64,000 bases of DNA from Pseudomonas piscis (GCF_009380155.1 NZ_WHUV01000004.1:186001-250000), one strand, 5' to 3'; shown: positions 52,800 through 62,169, counted from the first letter of the stretch. Program-made: numbers and translations. Notes: generated from the sequence alone by a model not told the origin.

Positions 52800-53489
52800 T
52801 CAACGGCCCTGGCAGGCCTCGACCCGCAACCAGCGCTCCAGCAGCTTGAAGCCGCGCACCAGGATGTAGGCCATCAGCAGGTAGAACAGCCCCGCGGCGA
52901 AGAAGATCTCCACCGGCAGGTAGGTCCGGGCAATGATGGTCCGGGCCATGCCTGTCAGCTCCAGCAAGGTCACGGTGCTGGCCAGGGCGCTGGCCTTGAG
53001 CATCAGGATCACTTCGTTGCTATAGGCCGGCAGGCCGATGCGCGCGGCGCGCGGCAGGATGATGTAGAACAGCGCCTTGGGCTTGGACATGCCCAGGGCC
53101 CGCGCCGCTTCGATTTCACCGGGCGGCACGGCCTGTATCGCGCCCCGCAGGATCTCGGCGATATAGGCCGCGGTGTGCAGGGTCATGGTGGCGGTGGCGC
53201 ACCAGAACGGATCGCGCAGGTAGGGCCACAGGGCGCTTTCACGCACGCTGTCGAACTGCGCCAGGCCGTAGTAGACCAGGAACAGCTGCACCAGCAGCGG
53301 AGTACCGCGGAAGAAGAAGATGTAGCAGTAGGGCAGCAGGCGCACGTACCACAGGCGGGACGAGCGGGCGATGCCCAGGGGGATGGCCAGCAGCAGGCCG
53401 GCGATGACGGCGATGGCTACCAGTTCCAGGGTCAGGGTGGCGCCCTGGGCCAGTTTCGGCAGCCATTTGATGATCACTTCCCAGTTCAT
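52800..53489 (-). CDS. Amino-acid ABC transporter permease (HisM-like)
   Basis: A 229-residue polar-amino-acid permease with the EAA loop EIEAARALGMSKPKALFYIILP and about five helices. It begins inside the HisQ stop (ATGA at 53486-53489), giving coupled production of the channel pair. A longer frame (to 53735) lies within hisQ and is rejected. Confidence 0.9.
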   Translation of the reverse strand: MNWEVIIKWLPKLAQGATLTLELVAIAVIAGLLLAIPLGIARSSRLWYVRLLPYCYIFFFRGTPLLVQLFLVYYGLAQFDSVRESALWPYLRDPFWCATATMTLHTAAYIAEILRGAIQAVPPGEIEAARALGMSKPKALFYIILPRAARIGLPAYSNEVILMLKASALASTVTLLELTGMARTIIARTYLPVEIFFAAGLFYLLMAYILVRGFKLLERWLRVEACQGR

Positions 53490-54181
53490 TGCGTGCTCCT
53501 CGCAAAGCCGCGAGCGGCGCGTTTTTCCAGGAAGTGCATGGCGGTCATGGCAATGATGGTCAGGCCCAGGTACATGAAGGCCGCGACCATGAAGAAGGTG
53601 AAGGGCTGCTTGGTGACGGTCACGCCGATCTGCGCGTGACGCATGATCTCTTCCAGGCCGATCACCGAGACCAGCGCGGTGTCCTTCATCAGGATCATGA
53701 ACAGGTTGCCCAGGCCCGGCAGGGCGATGCGCCACATCTGCGGCATGATCAGCCGGGTGAAGATGCGCCGCTTGGACAGGCCCAGGGCCATGCCGGCTTC
53801 ACGATGGCCCTTGGGAATCGCCAGCAGCGCTCCTCGGAACACTTCGGTGGCATAGGCGCCGAAGCACAGGCCAAGGGCGATGACCCCGGCGGCGAAGGCG
53901 TTGAGTTCGAGTTCGGGGTAACCGAGGAACTCGCCCAGGGCACGCATCCCGTTCACCGTGCCGAAATAGATCAGCAGGACCCAGAGCAATTCCGGAACGC
54001 CGCGCACCACGGTCGAATAGGCACCGCCCAGCCATTGCAGGGGCTTGTAGGGCGAAGTCTTGGCCAGTGCGCCGGCCAGGCCGAGCACCAGCCCCAGGCA
54101 TAGGGCGGCCAGGGCCAGTTTGACGGTCATCAGCGCACCGGCGGCGAGCGCCGGGCCGAATCCGTATAGGTCGAAATTCAT
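53486..54181 (-). CDS. Amino-acid ABC transporter permease (HisQ-like)
   Basis: A 231-residue permease; EAA loop REAGMALGLSKRRIFTRLIMPQ, five or so transmembrane helices, and N-terminal FDLYGFGPALAAGALMT typical of HisQ. It follows the binding-protein gene after 73 bp. It forms a heterodimeric channel with HisM. Confidence 0.9.
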   Translation of the reverse strand: MNFDLYGFGPALAAGALMTVKLALAALCLGLVLGLAGALAKTSPYKPLQWLGGAYSTVVRGVPELLWVLLIYFGTVNGMRALGEFLGYPELELNAFAAGVIALGLCFGAYATEVFRGALLAIPKGHREAGMALGLSKRRIFTRLIMPQMWRIALPGLGNLFMILMKDTALVSVIGLEEIMRHAQIGVTVTKQPFTFFMVAAFMYLGLTIIAMTAMHFLEKRAARGFARSTQ

Positions 54182-54254
54182 GGTCTAGTCATATCGCAAG
54201 GCGTTGCAGGAGAGCGGCGCACTCAAGGGAGTGCGCCGGCCGGGCAATGCAGGA

Positions 54255-55016
54255 TCATTCGATGCTGAAAGGGAAGTACTTGTCGTTGATCTTCTTGTAA
54301 GTACCGTCGGCCTTGATCTCGGCCAGGGCCTTGTTCAGGCGCTCACGCAGCGGATCGCCCTTGCGCACGGCGATGCCGATCTTGTCGCTTTCGACCACGG
54401 GCTCGCCCTTGAACTCGAAGTTCTGGCCGTCCTTGCTCTTGAGCCATTCGTACTGCACGTACTTGTCGGCCAGGATGCCGTCCAGGCGACCGGAGAGCAG
54501 GTCCAGGTAGGCGTTTTCCTGGGTGTCGTAGAGCTTGATGCTGACGCCGTAGTCGTCTTCCATGTTGCGGTCGTCCAGCCAGGTACCGGCCAGGGTCGCG
54601 CGCTGGGCACCGATCACCTTGCCCTTGAGGTAGGACTTCTCGACCTTGAAATCGACTTTCTTCGGTGCGATGAACTGCAGCTTGTTGGAGTAGTACGGAT
54701 CGGTGAAATCCACTGCCTGCTTGCGCTCGTCGGTGATCGACAGCGAGGACACCAGGAAGTCGAACTTCTTGGCGTTCAGGGCCGGGATGATGCCGTCCCA
54801 GTCGGAGGTGACCACTTCGCACTTCTCGACCTTCAGCTTGGCGCACAGGGCGTCGCCGATGTCCTTGTCGAAACCGACGACCTGGCCACTGGCGTCCTTG
54901 TTGTTGAAGGGAGGGTAGGCTGCCTCGATGCCCATCTTCAGGGTCTCGGCGGCGGCGCTGGCACTGAAGGCCAGGGTGACGGCAGCGGCCAGGAGGATTT
55001 TCTTATAGCTCTGCAT
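54255..55016 (-). CDS. Periplasmic basic-amino-acid-binding protein (HisJ/ArgT-like)
   Basis: A 253-residue class-II binding protein with a signal peptide (AFSASAAA-ETLKMG). Typical positions: GIEAAYPPFNNKDASGQVVG, FDKDIGDALC, DWDGIIPALNAKKFDFLVSS and RxTL-type anion contact (RATLAGTW). These are compatible with lysine/arginine/ornithine or histidine. Order ATPase, binding protein, HisQ, HisM matches P. aeruginosa PA5152-PA5155 as I recall. Confidence 0.88.
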   Translation of the reverse strand: MQSYKKILLAAAVTLAFSASAAAETLKMGIEAAYPPFNNKDASGQVVGFDKDIGDALCAKLKVEKCEVVTSDWDGIIPALNAKKFDFLVSSLSITDERKQAVDFTDPYYSNKLQFIAPKKVDFKVEKSYLKGKVIGAQRATLAGTWLDDRNMEDDYGVSIKLYDTQENAYLDLLSGRLDGILADKYVQYEWLKSKDGQNFEFKGEPVVESDKIGIAVRKGDPLRERLNKALAEIKADGTYKKINDKYFPFSIE

Positions 55017-55029
55017 GCGTTTAGCTCCG

Positions 55030-55803
55030 TTAGCGGTTGCTGGACATGAATTGTTTGCAGCGTGCCGAAAGCGGGTTCTCGAAGACCTGCTCGGGCGAAC
55101 CTTGCTCTTCTACCAGACCCTGGTGCAGGAACACCACTTCGCTGGAGACCTGGCGGGCAAAACTCATTTCATGGGTGACCAGCAACATGGTGCGGCCTTC
55201 TTCGGCCAGGGCGCGGATCACGTTGAGGACTTCCTGGACCATTTCCGGGTCCAGGGCCGAGGTCGGCTCGTCGAACAGGATGACCTTGGGTTGCATCGCC
55301 AGGGTCCGGGCGATGGCGGCGCGTTGTTGCTGGCCGCCGGAGAGCTGGGCCGGGTAGGCGTGGCGCTTGTCGGCGATGCCGACCTTGGCCAGCAGGGCCT
55401 CGGCCACCTCGATGGCCTCGGCCTTGCTCTGGCCCAGCACGCGACGCGGTGCCTCGATGATGTTGTCGAGCACGCTCATGTGCGGCCAGAGATTGAAGTT
55501 CTGGAATACGAAACCGATTTCGCTGCGCAGGCGGTTGATCTGCTTGCTGTCGGCGGCAATCAGCTCGCCGTTCTTCGCGGCCTTGAGCTTGAGCTCTTCG
55601 CCGGCTACCAGGATCTGGCCCTGGTGCGGGTTTTCCAGCAGGTTGATGCAGCGTAGGAAAGTGGACTTGCCTGAACCGGAGGAACCCAGGATCGATATCA
55701 CGTCACCGTCGCGAGCGGTCAGCGAGATACCCTTGAGTACCTCCTGGGAGCCGTAGCGTTTGTGCAAGTTGCGGATTTCAAGCGCGGGCGTGGCCTCAGC
55801 CAT
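55030..55803 (-). CDS. Amino-acid ABC transporter ATP-binding protein (HisP-like)
   Basis: A 257-residue ATPase: Walker A GSSGSGKST, Q-loop QNFNLWPHMSVL, signature LSGGQQQRAAIARTL, Walker B VILFDEPTSALDPE and His switch VTHEMSF. It opens the operon and supplies ATP-driven import. The binding-protein gene follows after 13 bp. Confidence 0.92.
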   Translation of the reverse strand: MAEATPALEIRNLHKRYGSQEVLKGISLTARDGDVISILGSSGSGKSTFLRCINLLENPHQGQILVAGEELKLKAAKNGELIAADSKQINRLRSEIGFVFQNFNLWPHMSVLDNIIEAPRRVLGQSKAEAIEVAEALLAKVGIADKRHAYPAQLSGGQQQRAAIARTLAMQPKVILFDEPTSALDPEMVQEVLNVIRALAEEGRTMLLVTHEMSFARQVSSEVVFLHQGLVEEQGSPEQVFENPLSARCKQFMSSNR

Positions 55804-56819
55804 GTGCGGTCCTCATAGAGTTCAATGTGCTCCTGCTGTTGGGCTGCCTTCCTGGCGAGGCGCCAAGCTAGCATAGGGTTCGAATCGCAGCCAACAGCGC
55901 TGCCGGAGGTAAACGAGCGACGTGTGGCAGGTTGTCGCATCGGCACAGCTGACTGTCGCCCCATCAACAACCGAACGCCCGTTTGAACCCTGGATCCGGC
56001 GGGTGTCGCGTAAAAAAAGGCGCGATGGTGCCAGCTTTGGCCGGGTGTTGGAAGGGTTAACGGGCCAAAGGTCATGGATCTGTCGGTTAATTGGGTATCC
56101 CACGCTTTTTGACCGTGTTTTTGCCGGACGAGGTCGTCTGATGGCGGCGATGCCGAGCAATGACCTGGAAAAAAGCCATCGAGTTCAATGAGTTGCCGAT
56201 CTTTATCAAAAAGGTTCGGCAATCCCGGGACGCGGCTCTGTACTTGCCTTCATGGCCTGGGTGATCAAGGCGTGCTGCGAGACTGCCCTTTTGCGAGAAC
56301 GAACCCGGGCCGGGTGGAGTTAGTCTTTTTTTGTTCCGGCAGGCCATGGGTGTCCAGCTTCTGATCCGGCGTGGGGCTGCCGGCGCCGCTGTGGCGGTAT
56401 CCGGGGACATGTCGGTCGAGCTTGCGTGTGGGAGTGGGGCGGATCAATTGATCGCCTGGAATTCAAAAAGACCGTTGCCGACATAGACAGAGGGCGTTTT
56501 TATTGGATTTGTGACTTGTTACATGAGGTTTCGTGGACAGCGTGCAGGCGAAATAGTAGCCTGCGCGCTCTTCGATAAGAGCTCTTGCGTGCCAGCGTGA
56601 GAGGAGCTATGGAATAGCGCTGTTGTACAAGGGATTGAACGCTTGTCGGAACCTGCGGATCCGCCGCTTTCCCTTGAAACGCCTCGCCTTTCCAGCTCTT
56701 GACCGGTTTGCACTCGCCCTAGGCGTGGTCGATGGTCCCTGCCCGAAGAACCTAGCACTGGTTCCAATGGTGATCGCCCGGTCATTGGTTCCTCATAACG
56801 GGGCGGCAAGGAGACGCAC
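55804..56819. other. Long stretch without a convincing gene
   Basis: 1016 bp upstream of the HisP-like gene and the small membrane-protein gene. I see: a 12-bp palindrome GATCAATTGATC at 56442-56453; a hairpin GCAGGC/GCCTGC at 56544-56564 and another GCTCTT/AAGAGC at 56567-56582; an AT-rich tract 56490-56530; and a short frame at 56160-56264 (34 codons, starting MTWKKAIEFN) without a clear ribosome site. Open frames in this segment lack typical codon bias. It may contain a small RNA or a degraded gene. Confidence 0.6.
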
Positions 56820-57140
56820 ATGGCGTTCACCAAAATCATCTTCAAAAACCCGAACACCGGGGCCATCAAGGAAGCGCCAGTCGGTTTCTCCTGGACCGTG
56901 TTCTTCTTCGGTTTCATCCCGGCTCTGTTCCGCGCCGACTGGAAATGGGCAGCCATCATGTTCCTGCTGTCCATGTTCACTTTCGGCCTGAGCAACCTGG
57001 TGTTCATGTTCATCTACAACAAGCTGTTCGTCCGTGACCTGATCGGCGCCGGCTTCAAGGCCCAGTCCATCGCCAGCGGCGACCTGAGCTTCGCCAGCTC
57101 GCGCATCGGCATGGAAATCCCGCGGCTGGAAGCGGCCTGA
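56820..57140 (+). CDS. Small inner-membrane protein
   Basis: A 106-residue protein with two hydrophobic helices (FSWTVFFFGFIPALF at about 24-38 and AAIMFLLSMFTFGLSNLVFMFIY at about 44-66), the second long enough to form a hairpin. The soluble ends are short. AAGGAG lies 10 bases before the ATG. It is not recognised with certainty; it looks like a DUF2628-type membrane protein. A bidirectional terminator follows. Confidence 0.75.
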   Translation: MAFTKIIFKNPNTGAIKEAPVGFSWTVFFFGFIPALFRADWKWAAIMFLLSMFTFGLSNLVFMFIYNKLFVRDLIGAGFKAQSIASGDLSFASSRIGMEIPRLEAA

Positions 57141-57169
57141 GTATCGGGCGGCTCTAGTAGCTGAAATGC

Positions 57170-57204
57170 AAAAGGGCGCATCCACAGGATGCGCCCTTTT
57201 TTCT
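57170..57204. terminator. Bidirectional rho-independent terminator
   Basis: AAGGGCGCATCC / GGATGCGCCCTT stem, 3-base loop, T6 tail on plus; A-rich on the other side, so it also ends the convergent gene at 57215. Confidence 0.9.
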
Positions 57205-57214
57205 TGCCGCTCGT

Positions 57215-57625
57215 TCAGCCTTCGGTGCTGAACAGGGCCTGGGAGGCGGCGAGGTAGTCGGCCTGGAAGGCCTCGGATTCGATCCAGGCCAGCGCCGTGG
57301 CTTCGTCGGCCTCGGTGGACCAGTTACGGTATTCGATCAGTGCCGCGAGGATGAAGTCGGTGGCGCCTTGTTCGCCCTCCTGCTCATACACCAGTTCCAG
57401 CAACGGGTCCGCCAGGAACGTCGCGCACATGGCCTGCTGGCTGGTTTTCTCGGCGTCGCGCATTTTCACGAACAGCTCGGTCAGGTCCACCGATTCGAAA
57501 TCGATACGGCTGTCGTTGGGGTCCAGGTCCAGTTCCGAGGTCGGTGCAGTGCGCTTGACGCGGTTTTGCTTGGCCTTGGTTTTCGCCCGCTGGGCCCTTT
57601 TGTGTTGCTTGTTCGCAGATGCCAT
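57215..57625 (-). CDS. Conserved-looking protein of unknown function
   Basis: A 136-residue soluble protein with a very basic N terminus (NKQHKRAQRAKTKAKQNRVKR) and an acidic, helical C-terminal part (LDLDPNDSRIDFESVDL and WIESEAFQADYLAA). I chose the ATG at 57625 (MASANK); the frame is open to 57697. Basic start plus acidic body might mean nucleic-acid or ribosome association, but no family is recognised. Confidence 0.65.
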   Translation of the reverse strand: MASANKQHKRAQRAKTKAKQNRVKRTAPTSELDLDPNDSRIDFESVDLTELFVKMRDAEKTSQQAMCATFLADPLLELVYEQEGEQGATDFILAALIEYRNWSTEADEATALAWIESEAFQADYLAASQALFSTEG

Positions 57626-57759
57626 GGGCGTGTTACCTGGTTGCCTGAAGATGTATCGCATGGGCCGCCGTGCAGGGGCGGCCGGTGAGGCGGGCAAGGA
57701 TGCCAGTAAATCGATGGTGGGGCACCTGCCTTCGGCCGGGAGGTGGTGTCGGTCGCGGC

Positions 57760-58734
57760 TCAGTTCCTGGGGATCAGGCGCCCCGGGCTGCGGCTATCCA
57801 GTTCGCCGTGGCGCAGCCAGCCGAGGATGATCGGCCACAGCCGGGTCTCGAAACGGCTGTGGAAGAACGCGAAGTGGCCGACGGCGGTCTCGCCGATGTC
57901 CTGCGGACGGATGCGCAAATGGGTGCGCGGGCTGTTGTGGAAATAGCCCAGCAGGCGTTCGATGGCGGCCACGGTGCCGAACGGATCGTCGCTGAGGCTG
58001 ATGGCCAGGATCGGTGCCGTGACATGGGCGAAAGGCTGGCCATTGCGCTCGGTGGCGATCTTGCGGCCACTGGGGCGCCCTTCGTAGCGCGGGTGCGGGG
58101 TGCTCCAGTCGCGGACCACCCCAGCCGGGGTGTCTTCCATCCATCCCAGGCGCTTGCCGGGGAAATAACCATAGAGGCGGGTCAGCAGGGGCATCGCCAG
58201 GTGCCATTTGCCCAGCATCCGCCAGCGTTCTGCCGGGGCGTAGTCACGCCAGTAGGCGAATTGCGCGCCCATGGTCGCCATGCGCCGGATCAACCCCGCC
58301 GAGTTGCCCAGGCCTGCCGCGCAACCGCCGAAGCTGTGGCCGACGACGTCGATCGGCTGGCCGGGGAATTCGCGCTGGGCGCGTTGCAGCATCGCTTCGA
58401 AATCCAGGGCGCCCCAATCCGACCAGGAGGCCTTGAAGCCCTTGAGGGATGCCGGCCGCGATTCGCCGATGCCACGGTAGTCGTAGGTCATGACATCCAA
58501 GCCGTGGGCGAACAGGTAGTCGGCGAAGCGAAAGTAGTAGCGGCAGCGCACCGAGGTGGCGGCGCTGATGATCACCACCGGGCGTTGTGGATCCGGCTGG
58601 GCATGGCGCCAGGCAAAGCCGCCGAGCATGACGCCGTCGGCCGCGGGCTCCTTGAAGCTTTCGCTGGGGCCACTGGCCGGTTCGACGGTGGCGTGGCGGG
58701 TGGCTGGCTGTTCGGGAGGGGATAACAGGGACAT
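57760..58734 (-). CDS. Alpha/beta-hydrolase
   Basis: A 324-residue alpha/beta-fold hydrolase with the nucleophile elbow GHSFGG (about 147-152), a strand DVMTYDYRGIGESRP and a late His (VGHFAFFHSRF). The N terminus carries about 30 residues of extra, possibly flexible sequence (PPEQPATRHATVEPASG). It may act on an ester or lipid. Upstream, 38 bp away on the same strand, is a small membrane-protein gene, so the two may be cotranscribed. Confidence 0.78.
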   Translation of the reverse strand: MSLLSPPEQPATRHATVEPASGPSESFKEPAADGVMLGGFAWRHAQPDPQRPVVIISAATSVRCRYYFRFADYLFAHGLDVMTYDYRGIGESRPASLKGFKASWSDWGALDFEAMLQRAQREFPGQPIDVVGHSFGGCAAGLGNSAGLIRRMATMGAQFAYWRDYAPAERWRMLGKWHLAMPLLTRLYGYFPGKRLGWMEDTPAGVVRDWSTPHPRYEGRPSGRKIATERNGQPFAHVTAPILAISLSDDPFGTVAAIERLLGYFHNSPRTHLRIRPQDIGETAVGHFAFFHSRFETRLWPIILGWLRHGELDSRSPGRLIPRN

Positions 58735-58772
58735 GGGAACGTGTTCCTGAATGGCTGAAGTGGGGCCCTGGC

Positions 58773-59102
58773 TCAGCGGCGGGGTCTATCGGCGACCATC
58801 AATGACCGTCCGATCCACAGGGCGGCAGCGGCCAGTGCGCCCAGGAGCAGGGTAGTGAGGCCCTGCCACAACAGCTCGCCATAGAACTGGGTGGGCTGCA
58901 GCGCCAGGCTGTAGAGGTGCCTGGGGCCGGCGCGGTTGCCGGTGACGATCTGCCCGTCGACCAGCGCGCCGGCCAGGGTCCAGGCCAGTAGCCCGCTGAG
59001 CAACAGCAGCACGGTCCCGACCACCAGCAGCAGCCAGGCGCCGCTACGGTTGTCGACGGGCTTGGGGTGGGGCAGGGGGATGCGGGTTCGTTTCTGGTTC
59101 AC
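58773..59102 (-). CDS. Small membrane protein
   Basis: A 109-residue protein with two transmembrane helices (WLLLVVGTVLLLLSGLLAWTLAG, about 23-45, and LTTLLLGALAAAALWIG, about 82-98) and a basic N terminus with Pro-rich PLPHPKP. Not recognised. It precedes the alpha/beta-hydrolase gene in the same direction. Confidence 0.6.
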   Translation of the reverse strand: MNQKRTRIPLPHPKPVDNRSGAWLLLVVGTVLLLLSGLLAWTLAGALVDGQIVTGNRAGPRHLYSLALQPTQFYGELLWQGLTTLLLGALAAAALWIGRSLMVADRPRR

Positions 59103-59226
59103 TGCGGGCCGTTCCTTTGCGAGGCGATGGTCACTTTACTCTGCGAGAGACCCTTGGTGATAACGCCGTGGCCTGTCATTGGCGGCGCAAAGGTATGCTG
59201 GCGCTCTTTTTTTGCAAGGATAGGGA

Positions 59227-59817
59227 ATGACGATGATGCGGTGGTGCTCATGGAAGGGGCTGGTGCTGGCGGTGCTCATGGCCGCTGGCGGACAGGTGCG
59301 GGCGAACGAGCCGTCTTCGGTCTATCTGCGCTGCAACATGACGCCGGAAGACTATGCCAAGGCCATGGCGGCGACGCCGCGCCCGGCACTGGCCTATGGC
59401 GACTGGCAGCAATGGTTCAACAGCAAGCAGATGTACGGCCCGGGCCTGGTGGACGCCGAGTCGTTGCGCGATTCCGGGGCGCGCAGCCTGCAGGAAACGG
59501 TGGAGATCTGGATGGGCCCCGGTGCGTATTCACGTTATGACCCCAAGGCTGGTCGCTGGCAGCTCGCCTTGCTGGAGTTCACCGACAACTACGGCGAGAT
59601 GATCCAGTTGCTGGCGCCCTTGCGCGGTGTCGCCGCCTTCTGCCAGCCCGACTCCGACAGCTTCCTGTTCATCTACTCCTACATCTGGGGCGATGGCGAC
59701 AATGCCTACCTGGCCCTGGACCAGGGGCGTAGCCGGTTCGCCACCGGGCCGACCCCGGCGCAGCGGGCCGAGGCCGACGCCGCGCTCGAGGGGCTGATGG
59801 AGGCCGGCGCGGACTGA
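59227..59817 (+). CDS. Exported protein of unknown function
   Basis: A 196-residue protein with an N-terminal signal (KGLVLAVLMAAGGQVRA). The mature part contains several aromatic residues and two cysteines (CNMTPEDYAK, AAFCQPDSD). It is divergent from the membrane-protein gene at 59102. The exact start could be 59227, 59233 or 59236; all keep the leader. No family recognised. Confidence 0.65.
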   Translation: MTMMRWCSWKGLVLAVLMAAGGQVRANEPSSVYLRCNMTPEDYAKAMAATPRPALAYGDWQQWFNSKQMYGPGLVDAESLRDSGARSLQETVEIWMGPGAYSRYDPKAGRWQLALLEFTDNYGEMIQLLAPLRGVAAFCQPDSDSFLFIYSYIWGDGDNAYLALDQGRSRFATGPTPAQRAEADAALEGLMEAGAD

Positions 59818-60048
59818 GGCGCCTTAGGCGCCTTCGCTCAAGCCCTGGTGCCGAATCGGTCTAAAACCGCCGGTATCGAGGCGTACACTGAAGCTTGGGA
59901 GCTTGAGGCGGGCCAGTTGTGCAGGGCTGCCGTGGCTTGGCCATTCGCGATGCAATAGGGGAGGCCCGGGCGCTACCGATCCTGGGGCTGGAGGCTTGAT
60001 GGTGGCGCCCCATTGCAGGGGTTCGAAACGAACCCGGGAGTGGTCATC

Positions 60049-60504
60049 ATGAAATGCTCTTCCATCAGTGTCATGTCGGCGCTCGCCGTGCTGCTGCTTG
60101 CGCTGGCATCACCCAGCGTACTGGGCGCCGTCGCCAGCAATGAGCCGATCGATCCGGCCGGCGTCCAGTTAGTGCCGCAGCAGCAAAACGGAATCGCCTA
60201 CCTCAGCGGCGGGATCGGCCTGGATGAGTCGCGGGCCATCCAGCAGGTAACGGGCTACAACCTGCACCTGACGTTTTCCGTCGGCCCGCAGAACCAGTAC
60301 ACCTCGGATGTGGACGTGGCGATCGAGAATGCCCAGGGGCATTCCCTGTTGAGCCTGGCCGGGGTGGGGCCGATCGTCTATGTGCAACTGCCCCCCGGCA
60401 AGTTCCAGGTCGTGACTACCCGCAAGGGCCTGGAGCGGCGTAGCACTATCGATGTCGCCGCTAGCGCCCGGCGCGATCTCAACGTCCATTGGGATAACTT
60501 TTGA
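60049..60504 (+). CDS. Exported protein with carboxypeptidase-regulatory-like fold
   Basis: A 151-residue secreted protein (leader SALAVLLLALASPSVLGA). The mature part has an alternating beta pattern and PPGKFQVVTTRKGLERRSTIDVA, which resembles the carboxypeptidase-regulatory/Big-like fold. The ATG at 60049 yields the signal; the frame is open from 60013. A MerR gene follows but in its own context. Confidence 0.6.
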   Translation: MKCSSISVMSALAVLLLALASPSVLGAVASNEPIDPAGVQLVPQQQNGIAYLSGGIGLDESRAIQQVTGYNLHLTFSVGPQNQYTSDVDVAIENAQGHSLLSLAGVGPIVYVQLPPGKFQVVTTRKGLERRSTIDVAASARRDLNVHWDNF

Positions 60505-60590
60505 GCGCAGCCCTGGGGGCTTGAACCTGACGTAGCGTGAGGATTTATCCTGTCTTCAACCATTGCTCGGCGTAGGGAGGCAGATGAGGA

Positions 60591-61610
60591 ATGTTGAAGA
60601 TCGGTGAACTGGCTCTCAGGGCTGGCGTTACAGTGCGCACCTTGCATCATTACGATGGGCTGGGACTGCTTTCTCCCTCCACACGCTCCAATGGCGGCAA
60701 TCGGCTGTATTCAGAGGCCGACGCCGCTCGTTTGGGGCGTATCCAGGTGCTCAAGCAGGGCGGGCATTCGCTGGAGCAGATCAAGCAGATGCTGCGAGCG
60801 GACAGCCTGTCTCCCACAGAGCTCATTTCCCGGCAACTTGAATCCCTGGCTGCGCAGCAACGCCATATCGAGAAGCTGCGTGTGCGCCTGCTGAGGCTGA
60901 ACCAGAAGATAGGCAAGGGCACCGTGCTTCTCGGCATTGACTGGATCGACATGCTGGAGATGCTGGCCCTGCAAGAGGAAGTCTTGTCCGCAAGCGATAT
61001 CGCGGCCTTGCTGGCCGTCGAAGAGCGGCTGGATGATGTCGAGCGGGACTGGGAACTGCTGGTGGCCGACGTCCAGTCAGCCATCGCGGCGCAGACGCCA
61101 GGGCACAGTCCGCACGCACAAGCATTGGCCTGGCGCTGGATGCGTCTGGTGCATTTGACCGTCGCCGAGGATGCCGAGCTGGCCTTCAAGCTGACGGCGC
61201 TCCAGCGAAACTCCCGGCGAGCGCAGCAGCTCAACGGGATTCATGACGCCATGCTGGATTGGGTCATGGTGGCATTCGTCCATGCTCGAGCAGCGCTAAT
61301 GGTCAACTACCTGACCCCCGCCGAGCAGCAAGACCTGACGCAGCGCCAACTCGAGCATCTTTGGCAGTGGCAGCCCTTGATCGCGAAGGCCCGCGAGCAT
61401 CAGCGCAACGGCCTCGAAGCCGCATCCCCTGGTATGCAGGAGCTGGCTCGGCAGTGGCAGGGGTTGTTTCGTGCCTCCCATTACGGTGACGACCCGGAGC
61501 TTGAGCGCAAGGTGCGCCATGCCTACGCACAAGAACCTGGCTTGAGTGCATACACCGGCCTGAACGACTCGCTGGTGCATTTCATCAACCGCGCCCTGGC
61601 GCTGATCTAA
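60591..61610 (+). CDS. MerR-family regulator with long C-terminal helical domain
   Basis: A 339-residue MerR-like regulator. The DNA-binding domain (residues 1-70) has KIGELALRAGVTVRTLHHYD and LLSPSTRSNGGNRLYSEADA. The dimerisation helix follows (QLESLAAQQRHIEKLRVRLL). The C-terminal 200 residues are not a known ligand domain; they are helical and contain a Trp/His rich tail. MerR relatives with large C-terminal parts often sense drugs or peptides (TipA type). GGAGG precedes the ATG. It sits 34 bp upstream of a P-loop kinase gene. Confidence 0.8.
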   Translation: MLKIGELALRAGVTVRTLHHYDGLGLLSPSTRSNGGNRLYSEADAARLGRIQVLKQGGHSLEQIKQMLRADSLSPTELISRQLESLAAQQRHIEKLRVRLLRLNQKIGKGTVLLGIDWIDMLEMLALQEEVLSASDIAALLAVEERLDDVERDWELLVADVQSAIAAQTPGHSPHAQALAWRWMRLVHLTVAEDAELAFKLTALQRNSRRAQQLNGIHDAMLDWVMVAFVHARAALMVNYLTPAEQQDLTQRQLEHLWQWQPLIAKAREHQRNGLEAASPGMQELARQWQGLFRASHYGDDPELERKVRHAYAQEPGLSAYTGLNDSLVHFINRALALI

Positions 61611-61644
61611 ATCGTGCCGCTGAACTTTCAATAAGGAATCGATC

Positions 61645-62169
61645 ATGGAACACAGCGCTGTCCACCTGGTTTGCGGGCCCGTGGGAGCGGGCAAGTCCAC
61701 TTATGCCCATGAACTCTCGAGCGGCGGTAGCGCCGTGGTTTTCTCCATGGATGCCTGGATGGCCAAGTTGTTTGCGCCTGACATCGCATCGGGCACCACT
61801 GTCCAGACAATGAACCCGGCATGGTTCGCCGAGCGGGTGGATCGTTGCGAGGCAGTCATCTACTCGATGGCTGCCGAAGTGTTGCGCTGTGGCGGCTCCG
61901 TCATCCTCGACCTGGGCTTTCTTCGTCGCCAGCGACGCGACACGGCGTACGCCTTTGCCGCCCGGCACGGCAGCCCGACCGTACTCCACTACGTCACCGC
62001 GGAAGCGGAAGCTCGGCGCAATCGGGTAGCGCGCCGCAATGAGCAGCGGGGGCAAACGTACGCCATGGAGGTCACCCCGCAGATGTTCGATTTCGCTGAA
62101 AGCGTATTCGAAGCCCCGCAGTCGGAGGAGCTGGCAGGTGCGCGGATGGTATTCACCGATCGTGAATAG
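61645..62169 (+). CDS. P-loop kinase-like ATPase
   Basis: A 174-residue single-domain P-loop protein (AAA_33/zeta-like). Walker A is GPVGAGKST at 11-19, Walker B-like region VILDLGFLRR near 92-101, and LID-type arginines follow (RRNRVARRNEQR). Relatives phosphorylate small molecules or nucleotides, and some detoxify antibiotics. Translation starts with AAGGAA upstream; adjacency to the MerR gene suggests induced expression. No specific substrate. Confidence 0.72.
   Translation: MEHSAVHLVCGPVGAGKSTYAHELSSGGSAVVFSMDAWMAKLFAPDIASGTTVQTMNPAWFAERVDRCEAVIYSMAAEVLRCGGSVILDLGFLRRQRRDTAYAFAARHGSPTVLHYVTAEAEARRNRVARRNEQRGQTYAMEVTPQMFDFAESVFEAPQSEELAGARMVFTDRE

Noticed and set aside
55922..56191. 89-codon plus-strand frame in the 1-kb gap
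   Set aside because: Arginine-rich random-looking translation with no ribosome site.
56519..57013. 164-codon minus-strand frame overlapping the small membrane-protein gene
   Set aside because: No ribosome site or domain; the plus-strand gene has two clear helices and AAGGAG.
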